Assembly (NCBI GenBank): GCA_023333565.1
Contig: JAJKFH010002198.1
Coordinates: forward strand, 62,001-126,000
Origin: Puffinus mauretanicus
Lineage: Eukaryota > Chordata > Aves > Procellariiformes > Procellariidae
Length of the DNA stretch: 64,000 nucleotides
Direction: 5' to 3'
Shown in pieces: positions 37,574-49,964 of the stretch (the first letter of the stretch is position 1; each line of letters opens with the position of its first letter). Under the pieces are notes generated by a model, which saw nothing but the letters and a program-made list of their open reading frames with translations, searched no databases and was not told the DNA's origin. The translations under genes and the position numbers were made by a program.

Positions 37574-40500
37574 CTATTAAACATGCTGAGCAGCAAATTT
37601 AAGCCTACTGACTAGAGGTGTCCTTTCCACAGATCCTTTTCTCAGGCCTACCCAGATACCTCTGGGCATTGGGTACTACACTGAAAGCAACTCAGCTTTG
37701 TCAAATATACTACCTTGCAATTAAACCACTGTCCTGATTTTACCTTTTAAACAAATACTGACCAAGCAGTCTAGCATTTGTAAACCTCCAAAACAATTAG
37801 AAAGATTTTGATCTTTCATGTTGTAAAGAGAGTATATGCATGCTATAAGGACATCTATCATAACACTCCTGATGGAATCAGTTTTGATCACAGAGATGTC
37901 TTTTATTACGGTAGAATACAGGTGAAAAGTTAGTGTGTGTGGGCTCACTCATTTTTTAAAATGTCTACTGCTTGCTTTTTTGAAACCTTTACATTCCATT
38001 TCAAAATCTTGACTTGGAAAAAAGTCTTAATTTAAAACGTTGACAAGTTTTTTGCGGTATTTGATCTGTTTTTGCTAATTCACCTTCATTTTCTGACCAG
38101 AAATAACTAATTTAACTAGTACTGCTATTTATTTTAGTAACTGATTTAGAACTGATGCAACCTGGTGGGGCTGCTTGTGCCAACGGCATGATGGTTACGT
38201 CTGCAGCAGAAAACCTGGCATCACTGCTTGTCCTGAGGAGTAAGGAATCCAATTTGGAAAATCATAGCTTTTCTAATCTCAACCCACAAATCCAGCCTCG
38301 TGCACACGTTAAATCCCATCCGTTTTAGGTATGACCTGGAAATGTGCCAGTCCTGTCCCTGCAGCACCACGTGGACCAGCAGGTCTGTCCCGCAGAAGAA
38401 TTTGCTGGGGAAGCATCGCGTGGCTGCTGAGAAGGGGGAAACGGAGAAACCAGGATGTGACGAGTATCCCGAGGATGGGGAAAGGGGCATGAGAGGAGCA
38501 CCGTGAGGAGGGGAAGCTCCCCCCTTGCACCAGCCAAGCTTTCACCTCTGTGTGCATGTGTCCTGTAAGTGATTTTCGGTGCACGTAGCATTCCTCATTC
38601 AAACCTCTCACTGAGGCAAGTCATTGCCAAAAAGACCCCCCCCAGGAGACTTCAGTCCTTCCTCACATCATATATTAGCACCTCAGATCTCCTGCATTAC
38701 TGCTCAGACTAAATGTGCATTTAAAAAGAAAGAAAAAAAAAAAACCCCACACATTGCAATCTTCCTGTGAAAAAGAATCACAAACATGAGGATAACACCC
38801 CAGCCCCGGCTGTCGGGAAACAGTCTCGGTTGGGGGGGGTTTGCTAACTCGTCCCCTCTGTGGCGGCCGAGCCACCTCAGCGCACAGGCAGTGGAGCATG
38901 TGGTGCCCACTGAGGAGTGTGGCCCTTCTCCTGGTATCGCTGCTATAGTAGCCGACTCGTTAAATAACTGCAGCACTTGGAGATACACGGAGTGCTCAGT
39001 GACCCTCATAATTTCTCATTTCTTCCCTCAGATGGAGCGGTCGGCAAGTTGTACTTATGGTAGTAGTCTGAAAGATGTAGGAGCTCTCGGATGATCTCTG
39101 CAAGATGTGCTTTCACTTACCCATGTGCATCTCTTTGTTTCTGAATTTAAAATGTGGTACATCTGAGTGAGGAAAACTAGGTTTCTATGCAGGCTGCTTC
39201 TTTCTCAGCTCAGAAGTAAAAGATTTCGAAATATGCTTTTTGAACAAATCTGCTTAGGGGCAGGAGGCTTTCTCTAATGATCAGAAAAGCTCAGAATGAC
39301 CAAACTGAAGTAAAAAACCCACAATGGTGGGGAGGAGGGTATCATTATTTTTTACAGATGGTATGTCTGAGCAGCGTTTGGCTTTGGTTCCTGGACCAAT
39401 GCAGCATGTTCTTGCTGCCGGTAGTGCAAATCCAGCCTACTAGAGATGGGGGTGCCGCAAGACACTCCTAAAGGCTCCCTGGGATTATTGCAGCCCTGCC
39501 TCATTTGGGGTCATGTGGTCCCTTCTCCAACCTCAAATTTGCAAGTGTCAAAGTTAATAGAAAACACTGAAGGAGGTATTTAATAGAAAACCTGAAAGGT
39601 TTTCTGTGGGAATGCTGAGCAGGAATCCCAGAAGTGCATGAAGGAGTTTTTAATCTGAGCACCTGTGTCACTGAGGCATCTTTGAAAGCTTTATCCGCAG
39701 CCTTCCTGCTCTAGGACTGGTCCCTGGCAATGCAGTTTCTGACTGGAATTTTTTTTGCAGGGATTTGTCTGCCCCCGTCGCTGAGGATTTCCCATTGCAA
39801 GTACCTAGAAGTGTGTGTAGCCCAGGACATGTGATGAGAAAGGGCTCTGTGTATTTTGTGGTTTTGTGGAGCGGTGGTGCAACCCAGGTGGTACAACAGT
39901 GCCTCTTATTTCTGACTCTGGTACTTCTTTCTTGGAGAAATCACTAACCCTGTCAGTGCTGGGGTTTCTTGGTCTGCACACTGAGAATGGTGGTACGTGC
40001 TTGCTGTCCTCTGTAAAGTGACCCCAGCAGAGTTGGTGAAAATTTCAAAAGCAGCAGACTTTTTCATCGTCTTGGAGCTGCACAAATAGGAGCAGAGAGT
40101 TTGTGGGCACTGAAAAGACTCAGTATGTCTGTCACAGCTTGCTTGTCTCCCCAGATAGCAGCTATAGAGTACTGGAAGCTCAAATGACTCAGGAGGGGAA
40201 GGGGGAACCTGTGAAGTCAGTGCTACCAAACCCCAGCACCTAAGTGGTTGGGGAGAGACTGCCTCGCTTTTGTGTCTGCGAGTAGGACAAAGCACTCCTG
40301 GTGCCAGCCTGGAGTCAAGTCACCCACAGCAAGCTGTCCTGTGGGCAGTGCCAGCGGCAAGTGAGCTAATTTACTGCAGCCAGGTAAATGGCCACGTGCG
40401 CTCCTCCGCGCACCCAGACTGCTCATTTGGTTGCCGTCTAGACGGCAGTGCCCCAGCACCTCCTCCTGCCTTCCTGCCCTCCTTGCGCACGTTTGCTCGC

Positions 40501-41120
40501 GGACTTCCCCGTTGTGCGGGGCTGCGGCGCGGCTCGCTCCTCGCCTGCTGCCCAGGTGGGCAGCCAGGCTCCGTTTGCCCTGAGGACACCAGCTCAGGCA
40601 TCAGCTGGAGGGAGGAACCTGACGGCAGGAGAGAAACGAGTAGTTTCTCTAGACCCCGGCTTAAAGACAGTTACAGAAATTTTTATTCGCTGCCCGGTGA
40701 AACGCAAGTTTGCTGTTACATTGGCAAGGCAAACTTTTATGGACTGTTCACGCCCTTTGGGCACGACCCCGGTCCCGTGTCTAACCTCCCTCACACATGT
40801 GCGAAGCAGAAGTGCTTTGTGGCAGGCAGCGCCGTCACACACGCCTAGTGAGATGAGAACCAGACTCGCCTTTTTAGTAGCCTCTAAATGCTGCTGTATC
40901 CAAATGAACCTTTTCATTAGACGGGCGTACAGCATGAGTCCGGGCGGCAAAAACGTGAGATTAACTTGTAAGGCAGAGGTCTAGCCATCACAGGGAAGAA
41001 ATTATAATACCGGTATAGGCAGTATGCGCCCCAAACCTCCACTGGCGATATCCTCCAGAAAATGTAAGCGAGCCCTAAAATTCCAGGTCAGTGTCTTGTG
41101 GAAGGGACCCCCCTCCCCTC
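37574..41120. other. Gene-free stretch
   Basis: Unique DNA with a poly-A tract near 38733-38743, a perfect hairpin at 39585-39605 and a CpG-containing patch at about 40390-40620. A possible but weak sense SINE remnant lies near 39.92-40.02 kb. Frames of up to 192 codons at 40.3-40.9 kb overlap one another and show no domains. Confidence 0.5.
39585..39605. other. Perfect hairpin, 9-bp arms, 3-nt loop
   Basis: AGAAAACCT-GAA-AGGTTTTCT is an exact inverted repeat. TAATAGAAAAC also occurs 27 bases upstream (about 39555-39565), so the arm overlaps a short direct repeat. Confidence 0.75.
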
Positions 41121-41453
41121 CCAGCGGTTTCCATTTCATTTTTTGAATTATTAAAAGATCAAATGTTGGAATGCTGGATAGCCTGAATTCATTTGTCAGA
41201 TCACGAAGTACTCATAACATTTCTCAGCCTTAATAACACATCTGCTCTTAAAATGTGGTCTCTTGATAATAGCTGGCTGAAAGTGTCTGAATTTAGGGAT
41301 TATTTGAGACAACAGATTTCCTTCTATTTGGAATTGAATGAGGCATCTGCTCCCTCACCGTCAGCTTTGTGGGATATTCTCAAGGCAATCATAAAAGGGC
41401 AGATCATTTTGTACATTATGAGAAGGAAAAAAGACCTCTGTTGGCAATTATGA
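41121..41453 (+). mobile_element. Fossil L1-clade LINE, ORF2 endonuclease end to RT linker
   Basis: The plus frame starting at 41121 shows the C-terminal edge of an APE-type endonuclease followed by the linker to the reverse transcriptase, as in non-mammalian vertebrate L1 elements. VSISFFELL stands where the family has IDYFF-like residues, and LSDHEVLITF carries the catalytic SDH motif (41196-41204). Next come the W-x-LDNSWL segment, a QQISFYLELNEAS stretch, and SALWDILKAIIKGQIILYI, very close to the LWE.LKAY.RGQIISY block of this family. A basic MRRKKD run follows. One in-frame TGA (41184) interrupts it; from 41187 on it is open for 88 codons before a stop at 41451-41453. RT motifs are not recognisable downstream. 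The order and spacing of at least four family blocks make chance unlikely. The intact 3' frame in so old a piece is odd and may reflect constraint on the DNA. Confidence 0.75.
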
Positions 41454-42027
41454 GACTTGGAAGGGTGAATTAGGGACCCGCAAAGGTACCACTTCATGTC
41501 CAAAAAATCTAGCTACTCCTCTGCGTCGGGTGGGATGCAGATTTATCCGATGAACAGAGAGGGAGGGGACAATTCTCCTGTCAAAGCCAACGTTAGCAAA
41601 AGGGAAAGAGAAAGAAAATGAGTCAGGAAAGGATGTATGCACTCCATCTTGGATAACTGACCCAACAACATATTAGAGAGATTAGGGCTCGGGATGGAGA
41701 GCGAGGCATGGATCCCTCGGAGGATTAAAGGAAATTCTGCCAATATTTATGCCAGTTTGGTACGTTGGAAAACCAGGACAAAAAAATGAATGCTTGCAAA
41801 TTATTTAACACATATTCATCATCAGAATCTCCTCCCACATATCAGCGGGAGATGATTAATAAAGAAGTAAAAACAAAAGCAATCAGAGCTGAGAGGAGGC
41901 ACTTTGCAGGTATATCATTCATTTCTAGGCGTGAAACATTACAGGCAGCGCTCAGACGGAGACATTTGCTAAGGTAGGACAGGATGCATGCTCTGAACCG
42001 CCTGCCCTGCCGAACGCACAGGTGAAT

Positions 42028-42162
42028 GCACACAGACACATGTATACATAAATATACACAAATACATACATATAAATCTATATGCATCCATATACAGCAT
42101 ATGTATGTACTCACATACATACACACATCTATACATATAGATGTATAGGTATGTATATATAG
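42028..42162. repeat. Degenerate (TACA)n/(TATA)n microsatellite
   Basis: About 130 bases of imperfect ACAT, ATAC and TATA units that start in CACACAGACACATG and end in TATGTATATATAG. The repeat has internal inverted symmetry because ACAT- and ATGT-type units occur together. Confidence 0.8.
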
Positions 42163-43409
42163 CTTCTTAGTCAAACTGCTGCAGCTGGAAATAACTGTCT
42201 GCTCATGAAAAGACAGGCATGTACTTAGACTTATTTATGTGGTAGAAAATGTGTTCAGGGGATGTGAGCTGCCTCAAAGCCTTCGTCAGAGGAGAGGGGA
42301 GCAACCTGCAAGACACCTTCGCTGCATTTGGGAGTAATTATTTACTAAAAGACTGATCCTGACATGAAACACCCGGAGGGGAACCTCCTGCTGCAGGAAG
42401 GGGTTCAGGCAGGTGGGAACGTGTGCCCCACGGCCTCACCATGCTGCGCAGGCGTCCCCAGCGTGTGTCGGTGAAGACTTTTTGAGTTGGAAGGAGGTGA
42501 GCTGCCCTGTCTGTTTTACCTGAGATGGGCAGAAGGAGGTGCCTGACACTGAGCTCTGGTGTGCAGACATACTTGTCAAAATATGTAGCCTGAGTTTGGA
42601 AAGGCCGCTGAACCTTAAAGGAGTTGCCAATTATGTCGTGCTTTCTGGTACCCATCTAGATACCCAAAGACTGACTTAGAAGCCTTGTCTGAGGGTCCGT
42701 TTTTGAAAGTCTTGGCTCTTCATTTTGAATGACTGAAATCTAGAATAAAACTTCAGGACCTCCCAGCTCCCTGCCCCAACCACAGCACCAGTGCCATAGG
42801 CATTACAACTGCTGTTGTAAAACGGGGTGAGGCAGAGATATATTGTGCTTTCCCACCATAGAGAGTGTTTGGCACCTTTGCACAGTCTGATGTACATAGG
42901 ACCCTCCCAGAAACGGAGAGGTCGTGGCTGGGCTTCCTACCCTGGGCAGGTAACGTTGACGTTGGGTCAGAGCAGGCATCTGGCTCACAGCTGGCTCGGG
43001 GAGAAGGAGCAAATGCAAATCCACTGCATAATGCATATTATACCCACAGGTCAGTGAGCATTGCGCATCCTGCTTTGCGCCGCAAAGTAGGAGTCTGCTC
43101 TCGTTCTCAACCCGAGAGACATGCTCTTTAGCGAAAGCTGTAGAGGCTCATGCCGTGAAGGTCCGCAGTGCAATCCCCGGCCTTGGCAAGGATGCCTGGC
43201 AGCACCAACGCCACCCCGAGCCGCCCTGCGTGCCCCCCAGCTGCAGGCAGGACCCGGCCAGGGAGCCGGCGACACATCCCCACGCGGGGCCGAGTGCGGC
43301 TCCCACCGGGAGCTGGGCTTTAGCATGCTAATCCTCTGGGTGAGGGCAGGGTCTCTAGCTACGGGGTTTTCATTCAGGGACAGCTCGGTTTCAAAGGCAG
43401 CTTTTTAGC

Positions 43410-44340
43410 ACTTTGATTGAGGCCTGCATCAATTCTTCATGTTTTATACTAAATATTGCAATTTATATTAGGAGAGGTGTTTGAAGTGTCTGATTTTCCC
43501 CTTGGCCACCTTTAAATCTCATTTCTAATCCCTTAGCCCCTTTAATGAAGTTCTCGGTAGTTTACATTGTTATTAAACCTCTGTTTGGGGAATAATCCTC
43601 ATTATATGCCAAATATAGGTATCAAATATTCATTGTGTAATTGCAATTAAAAAATACGGCCCCCCAAAGGATCTTTTATATTAATTTAAATTATCCTGCA
43701 CTTATATTATGGTAGGAAATAACCTGTACTGCTGTAAATGTCTTCATTGAAGTAATGTCTGTAGTTATAGTTAGAACACCTCCTTGTTTTGGTTAAATCC
43801 TGTTCTATGACACTGTAGCCATGCAGATACAGAATTACAGCAGTATTATATTTGAACCCTTTTTCTCCCCTCTTTGTACTTTAAAGAAGCAGTTGAAATC
43901 ACTGATTTTGCTTTCAATGTTAGCAAAAGTAGAGTAATTAATCCAGGCAGCTTTTTTATGCATTTGACAAAGCTTCATGTCACATGAGCTGTTTTCTCTT
44001 TATAATCAGAGAGACAGATTCTTTACTCCTGAAAAGCCCTTGCAAATATCAAGAGAGTAAGCAAGAAAAATCCCCATATAACAAATGAAATGACTTAAAA
44101 ATGGAATTTACAATTTCCAACTTAAACATGGAAAAAACAATTTATAATCTTTTGGGTATAGATATCATCGGTTGGAGCACATTTGCAGTGGATTTCGACA
44201 AAGTAAACTGCTTACAAGATTATTCATTTAAGCTAGTGTTTGTAGATAATAATACCAACTTAGCTTTAATGTAGCTCTCTTTATTCTTACGCTGAAGGCC
44301 CTTTACAAAAAACGAAGGGTTTTTTTGAAGTCTTTAGATG
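43410..44340. promoter_or_regulatory. Candidate long conserved non-coding element
   Basis: About 900 bases of AT-rich, non-repetitive sequence dense in homeodomain and POU-like words. A perfect 12-base palindrome TAATTGCAATTA (43638-43649) holds two opposed homeodomain sites. ATTAATTTAAATTA follows at about 43679. No microsatellite, poly-A or retroelement signature is present. The texture is that of highly conserved vertebrate developmental enhancers, and the family or target gene cannot be read from it. Confidence reflects pattern only. Confidence 0.45.
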
Positions 44341-47234
44341 ACAAATGTTGTATTTACAGATGATGATCTCTGTATTTGAAAGCTGCATTAACTGGCATCA
44401 TCTTCAAGCAGAGACGTTTAGGCATGGCCAGGCTTAGTGTTATGTAGCAGGTCGATTACAAAGAAGGGACTCCAGCCCTGACCTCCGGAGTCAATGCTCC
44501 GAGCAGCCAGTACAACTGGCTGGATTAGCCACAGCAAGACCCACTCACTAGCTTGCAGTCTGCATTGACATGATCGCATATTTTTATTTAAACATTGTGG
44601 AAGAAAGCATAAAAGGTCACATTTCTGCCTGCCACATACACCTTTTTTTTTACAGCAGTAGTAAGTATTAAATGGAGAAGCTGTCAGGCTAGAATAGAAT
44701 TAGGATTAAAACAAATTCCAAAATGGAAATCCCACTACACTTGGAGACAATTTTTGCGGTCAGCCCCCTGTTTCTGCAAACTGAGAAACCCAAATGGGAG
44801 GGCCAGGTGCAAATTTTCAAATTCGGGCCTGTCCCTGTTGGAAGCATGATCTCCAAGTGTGAGTGGTGGGAGAGGGGACAGGAATGGGAAGGAGGTTTGG
44901 CACGGCAGAAGAACTGGAGCATTCCCCACTCTTTCCCTCTAACAGCCTGCTGCGGTCACTCAGGAGAGCAAGTTGTCCCAGCAGTGTCTTCAGAGAGCCC
45001 CGCTGCTCAGGCCGCTTGGACGTTGCTAGCAAACGGCTTTTGGAGGCCGGACACTCTTCCCAAGAAGGTATAACAGGGTACTCTTTGGAGTGGCAGCTGC
45101 CACCCAAACCATAGTGGGAGTATTTAAACAACAGTGGGACACACCTTCTTCTGTTGCAGTAGAAGGAAGGAGGAGAAGGAGGGAAAGTTAAATGGAGCCC
45201 AGGCATGAGTGCCACGTCCATGACTCCTTGTGCCCTACAAAGACTGATGGCAGCAGTCAGGCTAAAAAAGAGTTTGAAGCCAATTGTGATCCCAGGAGCC
45301 AGTTTTGGTTGCTCCTCAGCCTTCCAGCTCTGAACTTCCTGGCCTTCCCAGTTAGAACGTGGCCTTCCCAGTCCTGTGGTTGGACCTGGTGCAGGGCCCG
45401 GGAGGCTGGGACTCCCCTCCAACACTTCATGCCCTGGAAGTCTTATTGCCCATCACACGTCATCTCCCCTCTTCCCATCGCGCGGCGTCTGTGTGTCACC
45501 GGCCCTTAGCACACAGCTCACGTCCCTGGCCACCCACAAGGCAGCTGGGACCAGGGGACTCCTCCTTTTCCTGGAGTCCCAGCAAGCAAAACCAGGTGGT
45601 GCAGGCAGCGAAACCCAGCCCTTGCAGGCAGGGCGAGGGGTATCAAGCTCACTGCCTGTGTGGTGATTCTCCTCAGGTCTGCTGGGTGGGAAATTCAGCT
45701 TTAGTTCAATAGCACTGTATTGCGAGACATGATGGCAGAGCAGCAGCTGACAGATGCTCTTGGCCCAGCCCATTACTGCCGAACCGGCAGAGGCAGCTTG
45801 CAGGTATCAGCAGTGCCACTCATTGAGAAGGGGTAGGAGGAGGTTGGGGCCTCCCTACTCTTCATGTGGATCAAGACCCTAAGTGGCAATTCACCCATCA
45901 CTGGGATCGCCTGCAATGCGGTGACTCAAGGCTTTTGGCAAGGTGGACCTCACCTTGCCTGTGCCTCCCCCTCCTCCCCCAGCCCTGGCTGAAGCGATTC
46001 TGGTGGCGACGACCCTATTTGACTTGCAGTTTAGCAGTATGGTGGTCCCTGGGTGTCCCCCGGGCAGACCCATGCCAGGCTGGTTTCTGTAGGCTCCCCA
46101 CCTGCAGGAATCACCCTATGGAGGTCAGAGCTGGGTTTATGGTAATGGTCTCGGGGAGCATTTTTCTGGGGAGCTCAAGGGCATGAGGACCTTCCTTAAC
46201 TGGCAAGACTCGACATCCCTTTCTCAGGGGGCTGGGTTTCTGCTTTTAAATAATGAGCACTGCAGGTTCACTGCCCAAAATTGCACCCACATTTCTTTTA
46301 CCTACAGGTATCTTATCCGTCCCCGTCGCTAATTGCGTGCACAGGCAAGCATTGTTAGTACTTTAAGAATTAATCACATACTGTTCGAAAAAAAAATTGA
46401 CATTTGCATTTCAAAACTCTTACCAATTCTAAACATTTATTCTACAAAACTTGGAAAGATTGTAGTTCTGTTTCAAATTATTCCAACACCGTGGGCATTG
46501 CCACAGAATGTAAAATTACAGAACATATGAGACTGAAACCTGACACCCGTTCTTCCCTGTTGTGAAGTGTCGTTGATGAAAAATATACTAGATTGAAGGG
46601 AAAAAAAATTACATAGGAGCATGACCTATTCCCAAAGCAGCTAGCTAAATTCATTCTTGTTTCAGAGGGAGCTGGGTATGTAAATAGAGCAGGGGTCCCC
46701 TCTTCAAATACAATTATTTCGATTTAAAATAGTAAGAAAACATGAAATAGCTCCTACAGAATAATCTCCTGATGCTCTTGCGAGAATGTTCAGAGTGTTA
46801 GCAAAAAAGAAAAAGGGCAGGATACTTTCTGCAAGTATATCTCTTCTGTAACAGTGATTTTGTAATCAGAATGACACAGAATTAAGTAAAATCGGTCTTT
46901 ATTGCTATTCTATAATCCTTCTTCCTTTAAGCATTTTCCAACTAGGCATTTTTAAGTTTTGTAATCAAAGAGACAATGACTTTTGAATGTAATGAACAAT
47001 CTACGGAGACATTTCAGTCCTTTAAAATGATCTAGAAAAGATAGTGAGATATAGGTAGAAAGGAGCATTTGTACGGAGATGACATGAGTAAAACTGGAAT
47101 TGAAATATAAATACAATTGTATTTTTTCTAGCAATGTAAAGATAAGTATGTAATGCATGTTCTCATTCAGGAAAGAATCTCCTGTGTGTATTTGTACGTA
47201 TACATGTGTATATTTCGATGCACACACACTGATG

Positions 47235-47425
47235 TAGCTATACAACATTTTCATCTGAAGACCCCAAAACGCTTCAGAAAGCTGAGTATTGCATTTTGCT
47301 GCTCTTATTTTACAGATGGGGAAGTTAAAGTGCAGAGAGGTTACATGTGCAAAGCACATTGCTTTCTTGAATGTAATAACCAGTAAATGAGTTCCCAGCT
47401 CGCAGAAGAACTGCCTCTGCCACCT
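47235..47425 (-). mobile_element. MIR-like SINE, antisense
   Basis: The plus strand shows CCCCAAAACGCTTCAGAAAG, then ATTTTACAGATGGGGAAGTT, then AAAGTGCAGAGAGGTTACATG and GCAAAGCACAT. Together these follow the reverse-complemented MIR body (CATTTTACAGATGGGGAAAC, then TGAGGCACAGAGAGGTTA). The end past 47360 is only loosely similar. Confidence 0.7.
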
Positions 47426-49512
47426 TCAGCAAACCACCTGTTGCTTTTGAATGAAGAATTAGCCATTTTGGTCCAGGCATTTCGTCTTCCCATTCCAGCT
47501 GCTAGTTTTCCCTCTACCTGAAGAAAGCGTGGAAAGCCACAAAGAAGTTTTGACATGTTTCAAACAGAGCAGCCCGTTCTTTAAAAAAACAAGCCCAACC
47601 TCATGTGGTACACGCCCTTCGTTTTCCTAGATCTGGACCGAAGTCCTGCTTCTCACCCGTGCAACGTTTAATTCGCTTTCTAAAACTCTTCTTTATCCAC
47701 AAGTAGATAGGAGTGTTATTTGAGTAAGGAATGAGCAAGAGCTGTAGGCTTTAGCCTTGAGTTACAGAGACAGAATAGCTTGCGCTCACAATATGTTGTA
47801 TTATTTGAAACGGGGAAATAATTTTTCTTTGTGAAAATTAAATCTAAAACATATGACTACGATTGTCCGCATCTTTCACAGAACACTTACATGTTCCTGA
47901 GGGCCCTGATTTCACAAAGGTTGGACAATTTTAGTTTGATTCCCTGGACTGTTCATTTACTCTTCGCTCTCTGATCTGTTTTGCCTCTTACTCTGTTTTA
48001 TCAAATTATCCGGACAGATAAAAATGAGCTGTCCCACATAGATGGTCTTTTCTGGAGCGTGTATATAGCAAGAAGCCCTCCAAAATCCCAGGACTGCAGA
48101 GCTGGCATCCCCCCCCCAAGATTTTATACATTGAAATCCATACATTTTCATATGACTGATCTGGCCAGTGGTCCGCTGAGGGGTCCGATTTTAAGACACG
48201 AGTTTGCACATTCTCTGCCAGCAATGGCCGGGGAACAGTGATAAAGGAAAATCTCTCCACTACCCGTATGGGCTGCCTTTGCTGTAGAGTATAAAACCCT
48301 GGCAGACCCCCCCCGTCTCCCTCTTCCTCCCCTCCTCTTTCACACCAAAAATGCTCTTGGAGAAATTTAATTTTAACTGTTTCTTCATCACGTTGTAAAG
48401 CCTGCGCTGCTGCAGATTTCTGTGCTGGAAGAGCTGCTGCTCACAGCCAGTGCCAGCAGCAGCCCAGCTCCTGGAGCTGAGAAGTCATTGCCTTGGGCTC
48501 CAGGCCCGCGCTGAGCTTCGCTTCCCTGCCGGCGGGGTGGCTGGGGCAGGGCAGGGGCGCAGGCTCAGGTCCACCGCAGGCTCTTGCCCTGGGTCCCCCG
48601 AGCCCAACACCTTCAGCCCTCCAGCCTGTCCCTCTCTCTGCTGTTTGCTTCTAGGGGCTTCAACCTGGGCTGCTCACCCCTGTAGTCCCAGCCACGCCTG
48701 ATAACCCCAGTCCTCCACCACTTTTTCTTCACCGCTACCCAGTCTTGCTTTCCAGGCTCCTTCCAGTCAACTCCGCTTCCTCCTGGTTCCCAGACCCCCT
48801 CTCCCGAGTCATCTCCACATCTGGGATGAACACGGCTGGAGCCTTGGAAAGACGGAGCAGCTAAGGGGGCCAGCAGGACCTGCCCTATGGGCGTATGGGA
48901 AGAAAGATCTTCCAAAGGCTGGGCAGTAGCATGATCAGGGAGAGCAGAAAAGAGGCATGACCCTCACCTTGAGTCTCGTGGCAATCAGAAGCACCTTGGT
49001 ACTGGAGGTCATGAGCCAAACTGTGGTAAGACTAAGGTTTTAATATGAGCAAACTAAAAAGTGTTGCTCAGTCTCATTATTTAAAATGGTGGATCTGTTG
49101 CAAACTGCTGGATTAACTCCCAACACTTCCATAAGACACTTTTGGTTTCATCGCCTTTATAATAGTCACACTGGGATTTTGCTCCCAGTATGCTCCTCAG
49201 TGGTGCATGATTCACAGTCAGATTTATAAAGACATTTAGGTGCTCCTTCCCACTGATTAAGGAAGTAAAAGCCTAAATTGGTTTAAAAATCTGCCCTTGG
49301 GAGCTGCCATGTGTGTCTGGGCACCCGAAGCACTTGAAGATTTACTGTATCTAAAGACCCAGTTGAAGATCAGAGAAATTCTTTGCCAAACACAAATGGC
49401 AATGAGACATACTTTGCACTGTCAGAAGTACTGCCTTTAATCTTCTTTTCTAACGATCAGTGTCAACGAAGAATATGCTGAGTCTGGGTTTGGGGACCAA
49501 GTCTGCAAATTG

Positions 49513-49537
49513 GGTCTCATGCTGTTGCCATGAGACC
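49513..49537. other. Perfect hairpin, 9-bp arms, 7-nt loop
   Basis: GGTCTCATG-CTGTTGC-CATGAGACC is an exact inverted repeat. With one bulged G, two more pairs (TT/AA) extend the stem. It could be a structured RNA element or simply chance; no flanking sequence suggests a microRNA precursor of normal length. Confidence 0.7.
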
Positions 49538-49964
49538 AACTGTCATCTCCAGCAGAAGCCAGACCAGACGTAAATGACTGACTTGGTGGCACATTTCAGT
49601 GACATTTCTCCCGTTGAATTGGACCTTATTTGACACGTCTTCCTTGGTTTCCCTGGGTTCAGAGGAAAAGTAAGATGCCATGCCCACTGAGAAGCAGAGT
49701 GCTGGATCCCAGCTAGTCTGCAGGGACCGCGTGCAAGTGTGTGCACACCAGCACTTCTTCTTCAGCCTTTGACTTTAACTGTGAGCTTGGACTTTTCATG
49801 CCTAGCTGGTAATGCCGGGCTCTCTGAGGTACACACATTTGTTTCTAACGGGACATTGGAAACGGAAGATGCTTCAAGGTACTCGTGTGATTTTTTCTGT
49901 TTGAGCTGGTTAAACTGATTAGAAGATGTCACAGAATCAACAAGCAAAAAATGACCTTTTCAAA

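Larger units (their letters stand above)
41454..49964. other. Gene-free stretch
   Basis: Holds a degenerate TACA-type repeat (42.03-42.16 kb), a CpG-containing patch (43.14-43.32 kb), the large candidate conserved block at 43.4-44.3 kb, a MIR-like SINE near 47.3 kb and a hairpin at 49.51 kb. A 202-codon minus-strand frame at 44817-45425 has no recognisable domain. No exon is supported. Confidence 0.5.

Noticed and set aside
39920..40020. Possible sense MIR-like SINE (GAGAAATCACTAACCCTGTC and following)
   Set aside because: Only scattered similarity to the MIR body and no tRNA-related head, too weak to list as a feature.
41765..41977. Open frame downstream of the L1 ORF2 fossil as a continuation into the reverse transcriptase
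   Set aside because: None of the expected RT motifs appear in any frame between 41454 and 42000, so the L1 similarity is taken to end at 41453.
48290..48296. TATAAAA box
   Set aside because: An isolated match without a CpG island, initiator or exon downstream; expected by chance in 64 kb.
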